Shown piece after piece: positions 41,974 through 51,600 of a stretch of DNA of 64,000 nt. Origin of the DNA: an uncultured Oscillospiraceae bacterium (GTDB taxonomy: Bacteria > Bacillota > Clostridia > Oscillospirales > Ruminococcaceae); the NCBI GenBank assembly GCA_900539195.1, contig UQBC01000013.1, positions 1 through 64,000 on the forward strand, given 5' to 3'. Numbering within the stretch: the stretch's first letter is position 1; each line of letters opens with the position of its first letter. Both the position numbers and the translations under genes were made by a program. Under the pieces are notes generated by a model that worked only from the letters and a program-made list of their open reading frames with translations, was not told the DNA's origin and did not search any database.

Positions 41974-43914
41974 ATGAACGGAAATGTGCGGAGAAATGCC
42001 AAAACAGCTTTTGTCTGCGTATTGTTTATAATAATTGTTTCTTTGTTTTTCTATCTTCTTACCGCAGGCACAATGCCGAAATATGTTGATATAATGTCGG
42101 CGGACAAAATAGCTGATGTCGATTTGTCAAAGGAATGTGTCGGTATAGATATATCCTCCGGCGAATATTACAAAGGACAGTTGTATACCCCGGACGATTT
42201 TGCAAAAGGCGATATATCGCAGGGCGATCCCGATGATAAATATGCTACATTCCGCATAGTACTGCCCCTTGAAAAAGGTGTCGCCTACGGACTATCCGGA
42301 GAAACGGCGACCTATGCACAACAGGTCTATATTGACGGAAAACTGCTCAGCGAGGTCGGTAAGGTGTCCGACAATGCCGAAGAATTTGTCCCTGCGACAG
42401 ACAGATACACGCTATATTTCACCGCACAGGCGGATACTGCGGAGATAATAATCCGTCACGCATGGTTCAATCACAGAACAGGTACGATACAAAAGCTCTG
42501 CCTTGCAAAAGCACCGCTTATATCCGCAAACGACAGGGCGCAGACCGTTTGTGACGGACTCATTGCAGGAACACTGCTTGCTATGGCGATATTCTTTTTC
42601 GGAATGTTCCTTCTCGGAAACAGAAAACGCAGCATGATGTGGTTTTCACTCACCTGTCTTACTGCGGCTCTGCACTATCTAATATACGAAAGCAAGCAGA
42701 TAGGCGTACTGTTCCCCTATCTTGACTGGTACACTGAGCATAAACTCGAATACATCACGAATATACTCTATTTCGTGTTCATACTGCTCTATGCCTTTGC
42801 CGCACTCGGATTAAGACCGAATAAGCATTTTGTTGTGACCTCTATATGCTCTGCAGGTGCGATATTGCTCTTCTACATCTTTACGCCGTCAACCGTTTAT
42901 ACGCATTTTACCGTTGTTGCAGGCGCTGTTATGGCGGTATATCTGACTCTTTCTTCTGTATATATCTGTGTTACGGCGGTAAAACACAGGCTTATGGGCT
43001 ACATCGACAGCATTATAGTATGCTCTACCGTTGTACTTACCACAGTCGTTTATTTGATAGAAGGGCTTACCTACTTCACGAAGATATTCTATATCCGCTC
43101 CTATGCTACTATCCTGTTTGTGTTCTGTAATGCGGTCATGCTTACTATAAATCTTTCCAGAACAGAGCGCCGCCTTGACGAATCGAAACAGCGTGAATCG
43201 CAGGTCACCAAAATGAATGAAACGCTTGAAAAGCTCGACAGGCTGAAAACCGATTTTATGCACAATATCGCCCACGAAATGAAAACTCCGCTCACGGTAA
43301 TGAGCGGATACGCACAGCTTACCGAAAAACAGATAGAAAAGAATGTCGTAAACGATGAAACATTGTCAAATCTTGAAACGATTTCAAGCGAGGCTCAGCG
43401 TCTGTCCGATATGGTGACAAAGCTGCTCTCGGTATCTCATAACGAGGTCACAGCAATGGAGCTGAGCAGGTTTGCCGCAAGGGACGTTCTTTCCGATGCG
43501 GCGGCGGTTTGCAGACCTATACTTGCAAAGCACGGCAACCGGCTTGTCACAAGGGCGGATAACTGCCCCGATATAATAGCAAACCGTGAAATGCTGCTAC
43601 AGGTGCTTATAAATCTGGCTGTGAATTCGGGCAAGCATACCGAGAACGGAACAGTGACATTTTCGGCAGAAAAATCCGCCGGCGGTGATAATTTCGCTGT
43701 GTTCACAGTATCCGATACCGGAACGGGAATATCCCGTGAGGCGCTTGCACATCTGTTTGACAAAGGCTACAGCACGGACGGCGGAAACGGACTGGGACTT
43801 TATATCTGCCGTGATATTATAGAATCGACAGGCGGCGAAATAACCGCAGACAGCAGTGAAAACGGAGCGGTGTTCCGCTTTACCGTACCGTGTGGAAAGG
43901 AAGATGCAAAGTGA
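41974..43914 (+). CDS. Sensor histidine kinase with 7TM-type sensor region
   Basis: A 646-residue membrane kinase. After one N-terminal membrane segment (about 10-32) comes an extracellular domain to about residue 190, then seven hydrophobic segments (about 190-400), as in 7TMR-DISM sensors. The HisKA box has the phosphoacceptor His434 in NIAHEMKTPLTVM. The ATPase domain shows an N-box QVLINLAVNSGKH, G1 DTGTGIS and G2 NGLGLYIC. The ligand is unknown; such sensors often bind carbohydrates or envelope signals. It overlaps its response regulator by four bases. Confidence 0.9.
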   Translation: MNGNVRRNAKTAFVCVLFIIIVSLFFYLLTAGTMPKYVDIMSADKIADVDLSKECVGIDISSGEYYKGQLYTPDDFAKGDISQGDPDDKYATFRIVLPLEKGVAYGLSGETATYAQQVYIDGKLLSEVGKVSDNAEEFVPATDRYTLYFTAQADTAEIIIRHAWFNHRTGTIQKLCLAKAPLISANDRAQTVCDGLIAGTLLAMAIFFFGMFLLGNRKRSMMWFSLTCLTAALHYLIYESKQIGVLFPYLDWYTEHKLEYITNILYFVFILLYAFAALGLRPNKHFVVTSICSAGAILLFYIFTPSTVYTHFTVVAGAVMAVYLTLSSVYICVTAVKHRLMGYIDSIIVCSTVVLTTVVYLIEGLTYFTKIFYIRSYATILFVFCNAVMLTINLSRTERRLDESKQRESQVTKMNETLEKLDRLKTDFMHNIAHEMKTPLTVMSGYAQLTEKQIEKNVVNDETLSNLETISSEAQRLSDMVTKLLSVSHNEVTAMELSRFAARDVLSDAAAVCRPILAKHGNRLVTRADNCPDIIANREMLLQVLINLAVNSGKHTENGTVTFSAEKSAGGDNFAVFTVSDTGTGISREALAHLFDKGYSTDGGNGLGLYICRDIIESTGGEITADSSENGAVFRFTVPCGKEDAK

Positions 43915-44579
43915 GTACGATTCTGCTTGTAGAGGACAATCCGCATATAATGAAGATAAACAGCTCGTGTCTTTCTATGGAGGATTACAGCGTTCTTGAG
44001 GCGGCAGATGCGGCACAGTGCCGTTATATGCTGTCGAATAACGATGTCGATCTTGTGATACTTGATATAATGCTCCCAGACGGCGACGGAATATCGCTTT
44101 GCCGTGAGATAAAGGCAAAATACGATATTCCGATACTGTTTCTGTCCGCACTCAGCGAAAACGATGATATTATAACGGCGCTGAGAGCAGGCGGTGACGA
44201 TTATCTGCCGAAGCCCTACGATATTCAGGTGCTTATTGCAAGGGTAGAGGCAAGGCTTCGCTCCGTACGGAAAGACAAGCGTTATATCTCGTTCGGAAAG
44301 CTCAGACTTGATACGGTTTCAATGGCGGCATATTTTGCCGACAACGACCTGCTCACCACCCAGAAAGAGTTCTCGATTCTGCTTATGCTTGCCCGTAATA
44401 TCGGCAGTACAGTGCCGAAAGCCGAGCTTTATGAAAATGTGTGGGGCCTGCCGTATTACGACAACGCAAATGCACTGTTCACGGCGGTTTCACGGCTCAA
44501 TAAAAAGCTCGATGATAACAAAGCCGATGTGACTATCACCTATGAAAGAGGCAAAGGCTACGCACTTGAAAGTATATAG
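43911..44579 (+). CDS. OmpR/PhoB-family response regulator
   Basis: A 222-residue regulator. Receiver domain: acidic pocket Glu8-Asp9, phosphoacceptor Asp52 in VILDIMLPDGDG, and Lys in DYLPKPYD. The C-terminal winged helix (about 125-220) has LTTQKEFSILLML and ALFTAVSRLNKKL...YERGKGYAL. The start is GTG at 43911 (GTGA overlap with the kinase stop) with AAAGGAAG upstream; a frame from ATG-like 43890 is less likely. Regulated genes are not visible nearby. A bidirectional terminator follows. Confidence 0.93.
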   Translation: MSTILLVEDNPHIMKINSSCLSMEDYSVLEAADAAQCRYMLSNNDVDLVILDIMLPDGDGISLCREIKAKYDIPILFLSALSENDDIITALRAGGDDYLPKPYDIQVLIARVEARLRSVRKDKRYISFGKLRLDTVSMAAYFADNDLLTTQKEFSILLMLARNIGSTVPKAELYENVWGLPYYDNANALFTAVSRLNKKLDDNKADVTITYERGKGYALESI

Positions 44580-44587
44580 GCTAAAAG

Positions 44588-44622
44588 AAAACCGCTCCCG
44601 TAACACTTCGGGAGCGGTTTTG
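44588..44622. terminator. Bidirectional terminator (response regulator / leuS)
   Basis: AAACCGCTCCCG / CGGGAGCGGTTT stem (44589-44600 with 44609-44620) with TTTTG on the plus side and CTTTTAG on the minus side. Confidence 0.85.
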
Positions 44623-44638
44623 TAATATACTTATATTA

Positions 44639-47044
44639 TCAGTTTGCAACAATGTTTACGAGCTTGCCGGGAACAACTATCTCCTTGCGGATTGTCTTGC
44701 CCTCAAGCGACTGTGCAATAGCTTCCTTTGCGAGTTTCAGAAGTTCGTCCTTGTCGGCGGCTGTAGGCACGTTTATACGAGCCTTTATCTTACCGCACAG
44801 CTGAACTACTATCTCAACGGTGCTGTCAACGCAGAGCGCCTCGTCGTATGTTACCCACTGCGCTTCGTTCAGTATGCCGTAGCCGAGCGAATTGTACATT
44901 TCCTCGGTGATGTGGGGAGCAAAGGGATTTAAGAGTATCAGCAGTGATTTCATCTCGGCATCGTTAATCTTGCCGTTTGCGGTGATCTCGTTGATAAGTG
45001 ACATCATAGCGGCGATAGCCGTGTTGAATCTCATCTTCTCAATATCTTCGCTGACCTTCTTTATCGTCTTGTGCATTAATGTTCTCAGTTCGTCTGAGTA
45101 TTCATCGCCACGGACAAGCATATTCTGAAGATTCCATACACGGTCAAGGAAACGCTTACAGCCCTTCATACTGCTGTCGTTCCACGGAGCAGCCTGCTCA
45201 TAGTCGCCCATAAACAGAACATAAACACGAAGAACGTCTGCGCCGTATACGTCAACGACATCATTCGGGTCGATTACGTTGCCTCTTGACTTGCTCATCT
45301 TTTCACCGTCCGGACCTAAGATAAGACCCTGTGCAGTACGCTTTGCGTAAGGCTCGGGAGTGGGAACTTCGCCTATGTCGTAAAGGAACTTGTGCCAGAA
45401 ACGTGAGTAGATCATATGACGGGTAACGTGCTCCATACCGCCGTTGTACCAGTCAACAGGAAGCCAGTATTTGAGCGCTTCCTGTGAAGCAAATTCCTTG
45501 TCGTTGTTGGGGTCGCAGTAACGCAGGAAGTACCAGCTTGAGCCTGCCCACTGGGGCATTGTATCTGTTTCTCTGCGTGCGTCCTTGCCGCACTTGGGGC
45601 ACTTGCAGTGTACGAATGAATCTATCTTTGCAAGCGGACTTTCGCCGTCCTGACCGGGCTGGAAGTTCTCAACAGGAGGAAGCTCCAGAGGCAGTTCCTC
45701 ATAAGGTACGGGAACAATTCCGCAGTCGGGGCAGTGTACTATCGGGATAGGCTCGCCCCAGTATCTCTGACGATTGAACGCCCAGTCCTTCATCTTGTAC
45801 TGTACGCCCTTTTCGCCGCAGCCGAGCTTTGCAAGTACGCCGAGCATCTTTTCGATAGCGTCCTTCTTGTTTGTGATGCCGTTCAGCTCACCCGAATTCA
45901 CCATCTCGCCGTCACCCGTGTAGGCTTCCTTCGAGATATCACCGCCCTTGATAACCTCGATTATATCAATGCCGAACTTCTTTGCAAATTCATAGTCACG
46001 GGTATCGTGAGCAGGAACCGCCATTATAGCGCCCGTGCCGTATCCCATCATTACATAGTCGGAAATGTATATCGGGATCTCCTTACCTGTAACGGGGTTT
46101 ACGCCGGTAAGACCGTCTATCTTTACGCCCGTCTTGTCCTTGACAAGCTGTGTCCTTTCAAATTCGCTCTTCTTACTGCATTCAGCCTTGTAAGCGTCAA
46201 GGTCGGCAATGTTCTTTATAGAATCCCTGTACTTCTCGATTATAGGGTGTTCGGGAGCGATAACCATGAATGTTACGCCGTAGAGTGTATCGGGACGGGT
46301 CGTGTAGATACGCAGCTTCTCGTCATTCTCCTTGATAGAGAAGTTGACAAAAGCACCTGTAGACTTGCCTATCCAGTTCTGCTGCTGGAGCTTTACATTA
46401 GGCAGATAGTCGACAGTTTCAAGACCCTGTAACAGCTTGTCGGCATATTCTGTGATACGCAGATACCATACTTCCTTGGTCTTCTGCACTATCTCGCTGT
46501 GGCAGATGTCGCAGTGACCGCCTTGTGAATCCTCGTTTGAAAGTACAACCTTACAGCTGGGGCAGTAGTTTACGAGCGTCTTGTCCCTGAATACAAGTCC
46601 GTGCTCGAACATCTTGAGGAATATCCACTGCGTCCACTTGTAATACTTTTCTTCTGTGGTGTCGATCACTCTTGACCAGTCGAACGAGAAGCCTACACGC
46701 TTTAACTGATTTGTGAACTTTACTATGTTATTATCTGTTACCTTACGGGGGTGAACGCCCGTCTTGATAGCGGTGTTCTCGGTTGGCAGACCGTAAGCGT
46801 CAAATCCTATCGGGAACAGTACATTGTAACCCTGAAGTCTTCTCTTACGACTGACTACCTCAAGACCTGAATAAGCCTTGATGTGACCTACGTGCATACC
46901 TGCGCCTGAGGGGTAGGGAAACTCCACAAGGGCGTAGAATTTCGGCTTGGTACTGCCGTTCTCAGCCTTGAATGTCTGATGCTCGTCCCAGTATTTCTGC
47001 CATTTGCTCTCTATGGCAGCAAAATCATATTTTTTCTCTTCCAT
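44639..47044 (-). CDS. leuS: Leucyl-tRNA synthetase
   Basis: An 801-residue class I synthetase of bacterial type. HIGH is in PYPSGAGMHVGHIKAYSG, KMSKS in GEKMSKSRGNV, and the zinc-type WCPSC-like CPSCKVVLSNEDS plus CPKCGKDA lie in the insertions. The CP1 editing domain (TTRPDTLYGVTFM, DYVMMGYGTGAIMAVPAHD) is intact. GAAAGGA precedes the ATG by about a dozen bases. A promoter lies just upstream; no T-box was seen despite two in this window for other amino acid genes. Confidence 0.97.
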   Translation of the reverse strand: MEEKKYDFAAIESKWQKYWDEHQTFKAENGSTKPKFYALVEFPYPSGAGMHVGHIKAYSGLEVVSRKRRLQGYNVLFPIGFDAYGLPTENTAIKTGVHPRKVTDNNIVKFTNQLKRVGFSFDWSRVIDTTEEKYYKWTQWIFLKMFEHGLVFRDKTLVNYCPSCKVVLSNEDSQGGHCDICHSEIVQKTKEVWYLRITEYADKLLQGLETVDYLPNVKLQQQNWIGKSTGAFVNFSIKENDEKLRIYTTRPDTLYGVTFMVIAPEHPIIEKYRDSIKNIADLDAYKAECSKKSEFERTQLVKDKTGVKIDGLTGVNPVTGKEIPIYISDYVMMGYGTGAIMAVPAHDTRDYEFAKKFGIDIIEVIKGGDISKEAYTGDGEMVNSGELNGITNKKDAIEKMLGVLAKLGCGEKGVQYKMKDWAFNRQRYWGEPIPIVHCPDCGIVPVPYEELPLELPPVENFQPGQDGESPLAKIDSFVHCKCPKCGKDARRETDTMPQWAGSSWYFLRYCDPNNDKEFASQEALKYWLPVDWYNGGMEHVTRHMIYSRFWHKFLYDIGEVPTPEPYAKRTAQGLILGPDGEKMSKSRGNVIDPNDVVDVYGADVLRVYVLFMGDYEQAAPWNDSSMKGCKRFLDRVWNLQNMLVRGDEYSDELRTLMHKTIKKVSEDIEKMRFNTAIAAMMSLINEITANGKINDAEMKSLLILLNPFAPHITEEMYNSLGYGILNEAQWVTYDEALCVDSTVEIVVQLCGKIKARINVPTAADKDELLKLAKEAIAQSLEGKTIRKEIVVPGKLVNIVAN

Positions 47045-47101
47045 TTTACGAGTTGTCCTTTCATACGCCCGAAATGGCGGTATAATTCAATTTCAACTTT
47101 T

Positions 47102-47131
47102 ATTATAATACAATTACAGCGGTTCTGTCAA
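47102..47131 (-). promoter_or_regulatory. Promoter of leuS
   Basis: Minus strand TTGACA (47126-47131), an 18-base spacer and TATAAT (47102-47107). Short leader of about 50 bases. Confidence 0.7.
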
Positions 47132-47506
47132 GTTAAGATGTGGAATTTGATTTTGAAACAGGGTGGCAACAAAATGCCGCAAAAACAGTTAAAAAGCAGC
47201 TTGAAGAAAAAACGCTTGTTGCTATTCTTATCCCCGGACGCTCTGCCGGCTTTCCTCCTGCAAAGCTTAGCGTGTCCTTATTTTGCTTTTCTTGCCGAAA
47301 ACCCATTTCTCACGGCGAAAGGCTGTGTATGCTCATCTCTGCAAGGTCAGCAGCGCAAACAACACTAAACACACGTTTTAAAAAGTCATATAGGTTTTTC
47401 AACAGACTGTAAAAAGTTGATTTATTCATTACAATGAGATCAACGTGCGAGAAGTTACAAAACGGTAACAAATAGTTACAAATTAGTTACAGTTTCAGAA
47501 TTCCTA
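47132..47506. other. Intergenic region without a supported gene
   Basis: A GTG-started frame (47140-47412) has no ribosome site. GTTAC/GTAAC elements at about 47454, 47464, 47474 and 47485 lie roughly 10-11 bases apart just upstream of the next promoter and could be a regulator's binding array. Confidence 0.35.
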
Positions 47507-47535
47507 TTGTGAAGAAATTTTGTTTGTGATAGAAT
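47507..47535 (+). promoter_or_regulatory. Promoter of the ADP-ribosylglycohydrolase gene
   Basis: TTGTGA (47507-47512), a 17-base spacer and TAGAAT (47530-47535). Confidence 0.55.
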
Positions 47536-47623
47536 ATTTATATAAGATATTTTGGGTAAGCGGAAGCGACTATATTTACAATTACCGCTGAAAATCTATT
47601 ATAAATGTGACATGGGAGGGTAT

Positions 47624-48415
47624 ATGCTCGGAGCAATCTTCGGTGATATAATCGGCTCGACAAGAGAACTGCATAATGTGAAAACGGAAGAGTTTGAGCT
47701 GTTTCCGCCGGGAAGCCATTTCACCGATGATACAGTAATGACGGTAGCGGTCGCAGAAAAGCTGCTGAACTATCATTCGGGCTGTACCGGTCGGAAAGCG
47801 TATGCCGCACGCTATAAGCAGTATTATAACCGCTATCGTAACGCAGGATTCGGACAGATGTTTTCAAAGTGGGCGGAAAGCGATACACTCCGAATTCAAA
47901 GAAGCTACGGAAACGGAGCGGCGATGAGGGTGACGGCTATCGGTTATGCGTTTGACGACCTGAAACCGCTTTTAAAGGAAGTAAAGGCAAGCTGTTACTA
48001 CACGCACAATAACTGTGAGGCGATAAAAGGTGCAAAGGCAGTGGCAACCTGCGTATTCCTTGCACGAAAGCAAGAGGACAAGGACAGCATCAAGCGGACA
48101 ATAGAGAAAATGTACGGTTACAGATTTCAACCGCTTGATGAAATCCGCAGAGATTATGTCTTTGACAGCAGAGCGTCATATTCTGTTCCGCCTGCACTTG
48201 AAGCATTCTTTGAATCAGGCTCTTACGAGAGTGCGATAAGAAAGGCAATTTCTATAGGCGGCGACAGCGATACCATTGCGTGTATAACCGGTGGAATTGC
48301 CGAGGCGTATTACAGAGAGATACCGAAAGAGATTGCGACAAAAGGAAATCTGCTCATTGACAGCGGGCTGAGAAGAGTGGTCAGAGAGTTTAATGAAGTA
48401 ATGAACGTTGAATGA
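47624..48415 (+). CDS. ADP-ribosylglycohydrolase family protein
   Basis: A 263-residue protein with the family's dinuclear metal motifs: FTDDTVMTVAVA near the start and GGDSDTIACITGGIAEAY near the end. MLGAIFGDIIGSTRE is the usual family opening, so I start at ATG 47624, though GGGAGGG is close to it; ATG 47612 is an alternative adding four residues. The family removes ADP-ribose from proteins or small molecules (DraG, ARH types); the target here is unknown. No ADP-ribosyltransferase is visible nearby. Confidence 0.88.
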   Translation: MLGAIFGDIIGSTRELHNVKTEEFELFPPGSHFTDDTVMTVAVAEKLLNYHSGCTGRKAYAARYKQYYNRYRNAGFGQMFSKWAESDTLRIQRSYGNGAAMRVTAIGYAFDDLKPLLKEVKASCYYTHNNCEAIKGAKAVATCVFLARKQEDKDSIKRTIEKMYGYRFQPLDEIRRDYVFDSRASYSVPPALEAFFESGSYESAIRKAISIGGDSDTIACITGGIAEAYYREIPKEIATKGNLLIDSGLRRVVREFNEVMNVE

Positions 48416-48463
48416 TGAACGCAAATCTAAAAACGGCTGTTGATGTTATAATTTGAGGAAAAT

Positions 48464-48595
48464 ATGATTTACACCGTGAAAATCGAAAAGACATATGCTT
48501 ATCCAAAACGTATGAAATACGTTTCTAAAACAGATTCATTCATCGAAAAGGACTGCGACAGCCTTTCGTATGTGCGTAATGTACTTCAGCCTTAA
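48464..48595 (+). CDS. Small hypothetical protein (43 residues), possibly a truncated gene
   Basis: A 44-codon frame from ATG 48464 with GAGG at about 48455. The product starts MIYTVKIEKTYAYPKRMKYV and ends SLSYVRNVLQP. It looks like the N-terminal part of a longer soluble protein cut by a stop at 48593-48595. No clear continuation in the same frame was found. It lies between the ADP-ribosylglycohydrolase and the first WG-repeat gene. May be a real small protein or a remnant. I cannot name it. Confidence 0.35.
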   Translation: MIYTVKIEKTYAYPKRMKYVSKTDSFIEKDCDSLSYVRNVLQP

Positions 48596-48673
48596 GGAAA
48601 AGCGATCGCACGATATGTAAATCAAAGAGTGTGCTGAGATTATAAATTGAAGCAGATATAACGGAGAAAATAT

Positions 48674-51600
48674 ATGAGCAAAATATGTCCGAATTGCAAA
48701 CGAGAAATAGATGAAAACGTAAAATTCTGCCCGTTCTGTGCATCTTTCACAGGTGGAACACCGCAGGAAAAGAAGAAAAGCCCTGTCGGTGCGATAATAG
48801 GCGGTGCTGTCGGCATACTGACGCTCGGTGCGGCAAGCCTTGCAGTTTTTGTGTTTGACGTGTTCGGAATGTATGGTGACAAGGCAGAAACTTTTTACGG
48901 CACAGGCGACAAGCTGTTCATACAATCGGTGACGCCCGTGTGCATTGACGGAAAGTGGGGATATGCGGACAAGGATGGTCAAACCACGCTGAAACCGCAG
49001 TATACAGCCGCTTATGCTTTTAACGAAGATACTAACGATGTTGCGCCCGTTGCGGTTGACGGAAAGTTCGGATACATAAAAAAGGACGGCGAGTTTGTAG
49101 CACAGCCACAGTACAGCTTTGCAGGGAGCTTTTCGGATAAGGGACTTGCTAAGATAGTTGACGAAAACGGCAATGTCGGATTTGTCGACAGCAGGGGAAG
49201 AAAAGCATTTGACGGTCAGATGTTCGACTATGCCTCGGATATGAACGACAGCGGTTATGCCTTTGCGTACTCTCTGCTCATGCCTGAAATCACGACCGGT
49301 ACGGAAAGCGGAAACTACAACGAGATCATATACAGCCTGCTGAGTTCCGACGGAAAAGTGACCGAGCTTGCAAACGGCACGGGAATATCGGCTTTGTATG
49401 ATGATAAATATATCGGCTTCAGACAAGCGGAAAGCAAGGACGAAACAACGCTTGATTTTACAAGGGAGTACGCCGTGTTCTCGGCGGACGGCACACAGCT
49501 TACAGACTATTATGACCGCATTGTAAAAAGCGGAAAGCTGCTCATCGTCTGTGACGGCATTGATGACGACAGCAGGCTGTATAAGGCAAAGCTGCTCAAA
49601 GCCGATACGCTTGAACAGGTCGGCGGAGAGTATCTGTGCGGTGCTGACATAAAAGCATACGACAATGGTGCGGTACTGCTCAAGAGAGATGATAACGACT
49701 TTATGAGAGGTGTTCTGATCGATGATAACGGCAACGAGGTCTTTGCGTCATACGACGGAGCACATATAGCAAGCGGATTTGATCTGAGCGGTTATGCATG
49801 TGTTTACGAAAAGGGAAAATACTGCGGATATACCGCAAGCGGAAAGCAGTTTGAGAATAATTATCAGTTCGGCTCGTTCAACTGCGGACTTGCGCCGTTT
49901 TACGACAATGCGAAAATAGGATATATCAATACGGCAGGCGAAAAGGTGACGGACGCAAAGTTTGACGGGGCGAGCGGATATTATGCGGACGGCTATGCCT
50001 ATGTAAAAAGCGGCACTGAGTATTCCGTTATAGATATGAGCGGAAACACCGTGATAGGAAGACTTAGCTATGCGTCCGACAAGCTGATGTTTGCGGATAC
50101 CGTGCATAGCTGGTACGACCCTGAGGACTTTGAGGGGTTTGACGGGGAAAATATGTTTATCGGAGAATACTATTTTGCCGATCTAGTAAGCAATATAGAA
50201 AGCAATAAAACGTATGACGATATATACAGCGATATGACGCTTGTGACCAAGGACAAAAAGATACCGGGCGGAACATACAGAAAGCTGAATAAGGATTATT
50301 ACATAGATGACGGGTATTTCCTTGTCTATAATATATCCGGGCAAAACAGGAGAATTATTACGCCGGACAGCGACTGTTCCGAATATGATGAGATAAAAGA
50401 CGAAATAACAAACGCGTCGGTAATTGATACCGATGGTGCAAGGCTTGTAAGATATTCCGGCGAAAGCAACACCGTGGCAGAGGATATATTCGGCAACCGT
50501 TTTATACTGGGCGGTTCGTCCGAAAAGACCGGTATGTCGGAATATACATCCTGTAGTCTGACGGGAAAAGAATGGCAAAACCAGGTGATGATATATGATA
50601 GCAGCTTGGATCCCGTGCTTACGGTTTCTTCGCGCGAAAACTTCGGCGTAAGCGAATATGGAGATATGCTGTATGTTTCATCGTATAAATCGGAAATGCA
50701 GACAGACCTGAAAATAAAATACTATGCGCTTGCCGACAAGAACAACGGACACGTTTTTATGTCTGATAACAAGGCGCTGACTATGGTCGGCAATGATTTT
50801 TACAGTGTGAAGTCTTCGGGCATTCTGTCAGACTACTACACGGATTACGGAAAGAAGATCGGCAAATTTATATATGCAAGAGCATACGGCGACAGACTGA
50901 TGTGCTTTGACTATGATAAATATTATATCTACGACAAGTACGGTCAGCTCCTTGCAGAGTATGAAAACAAGCCCAAAATAAGTGAAAACAGCGGAAGTGT
51001 GGTTGCGAGAAACGCAGACGAAAGCTTCACCTGCTATGACAGGGATTTTAATGTTATCCTCAAAACAAAGTACGACATACAGCCGCTTGAAAACGGATAT
51101 ATGGCTTACTGCAATGCTCGCAACGGCAAGATCGGCTTTATCGATAAAAACGGAGATGTTGCGATTGAGGCAAAGTACGAATTTGTCAGTGCAATGTCGC
51201 CGGACGGATATTTTGTGACAAAGATCCGCAGGGATTTTGACGAAATATATTCGGAAGTATACGCAAGAGGTCTTATTGATGTAATGATATATGACCGAAA
51301 CGGCAATGCGGTAACGGAAAATATGGGCGGAATGTACAATGCGGGAAACAGTGCAACGGACGGATATTCACCGCTTGATTTCTATGCGGGAGCAAAGTAC
51401 TATGAGAATACACCCGTTATACGGGATAATATACAGTATTACATAGCCGTTGACCGAAGCGGCAAAGAAGACCGCTATATAGATATATACGGCAATTATC
51501 ACTATGAGGAGTACGCAGTAAGCGATATCGGCGATTCTTATATGTGTGCAAGTACAATTGGCGATACATCTGCGACGCTGAGTGTACTTATGTATGACGA

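Noticed and set aside
45734..46432. A 232-codon plus-strand frame
   Set aside because: It lies inside leuS on the opposite strand; shadow frame.
44639..47131. T-box control of leuS
   Set aside because: The leader between promoter and start is only about 50 bases, too short for a T-box.
47140..47412. A GTG-started frame between leuS and the hydrolase
   Set aside because: No ribosome site and odd composition; it overlaps the leuS promoter region on the other strand.
48536..49426. A 296-codon minus-strand frame
   Set aside because: It is antisense to the start of the first WG-repeat gene and has a Cys/Tyr/His-rich translation typical of a shadow frame.
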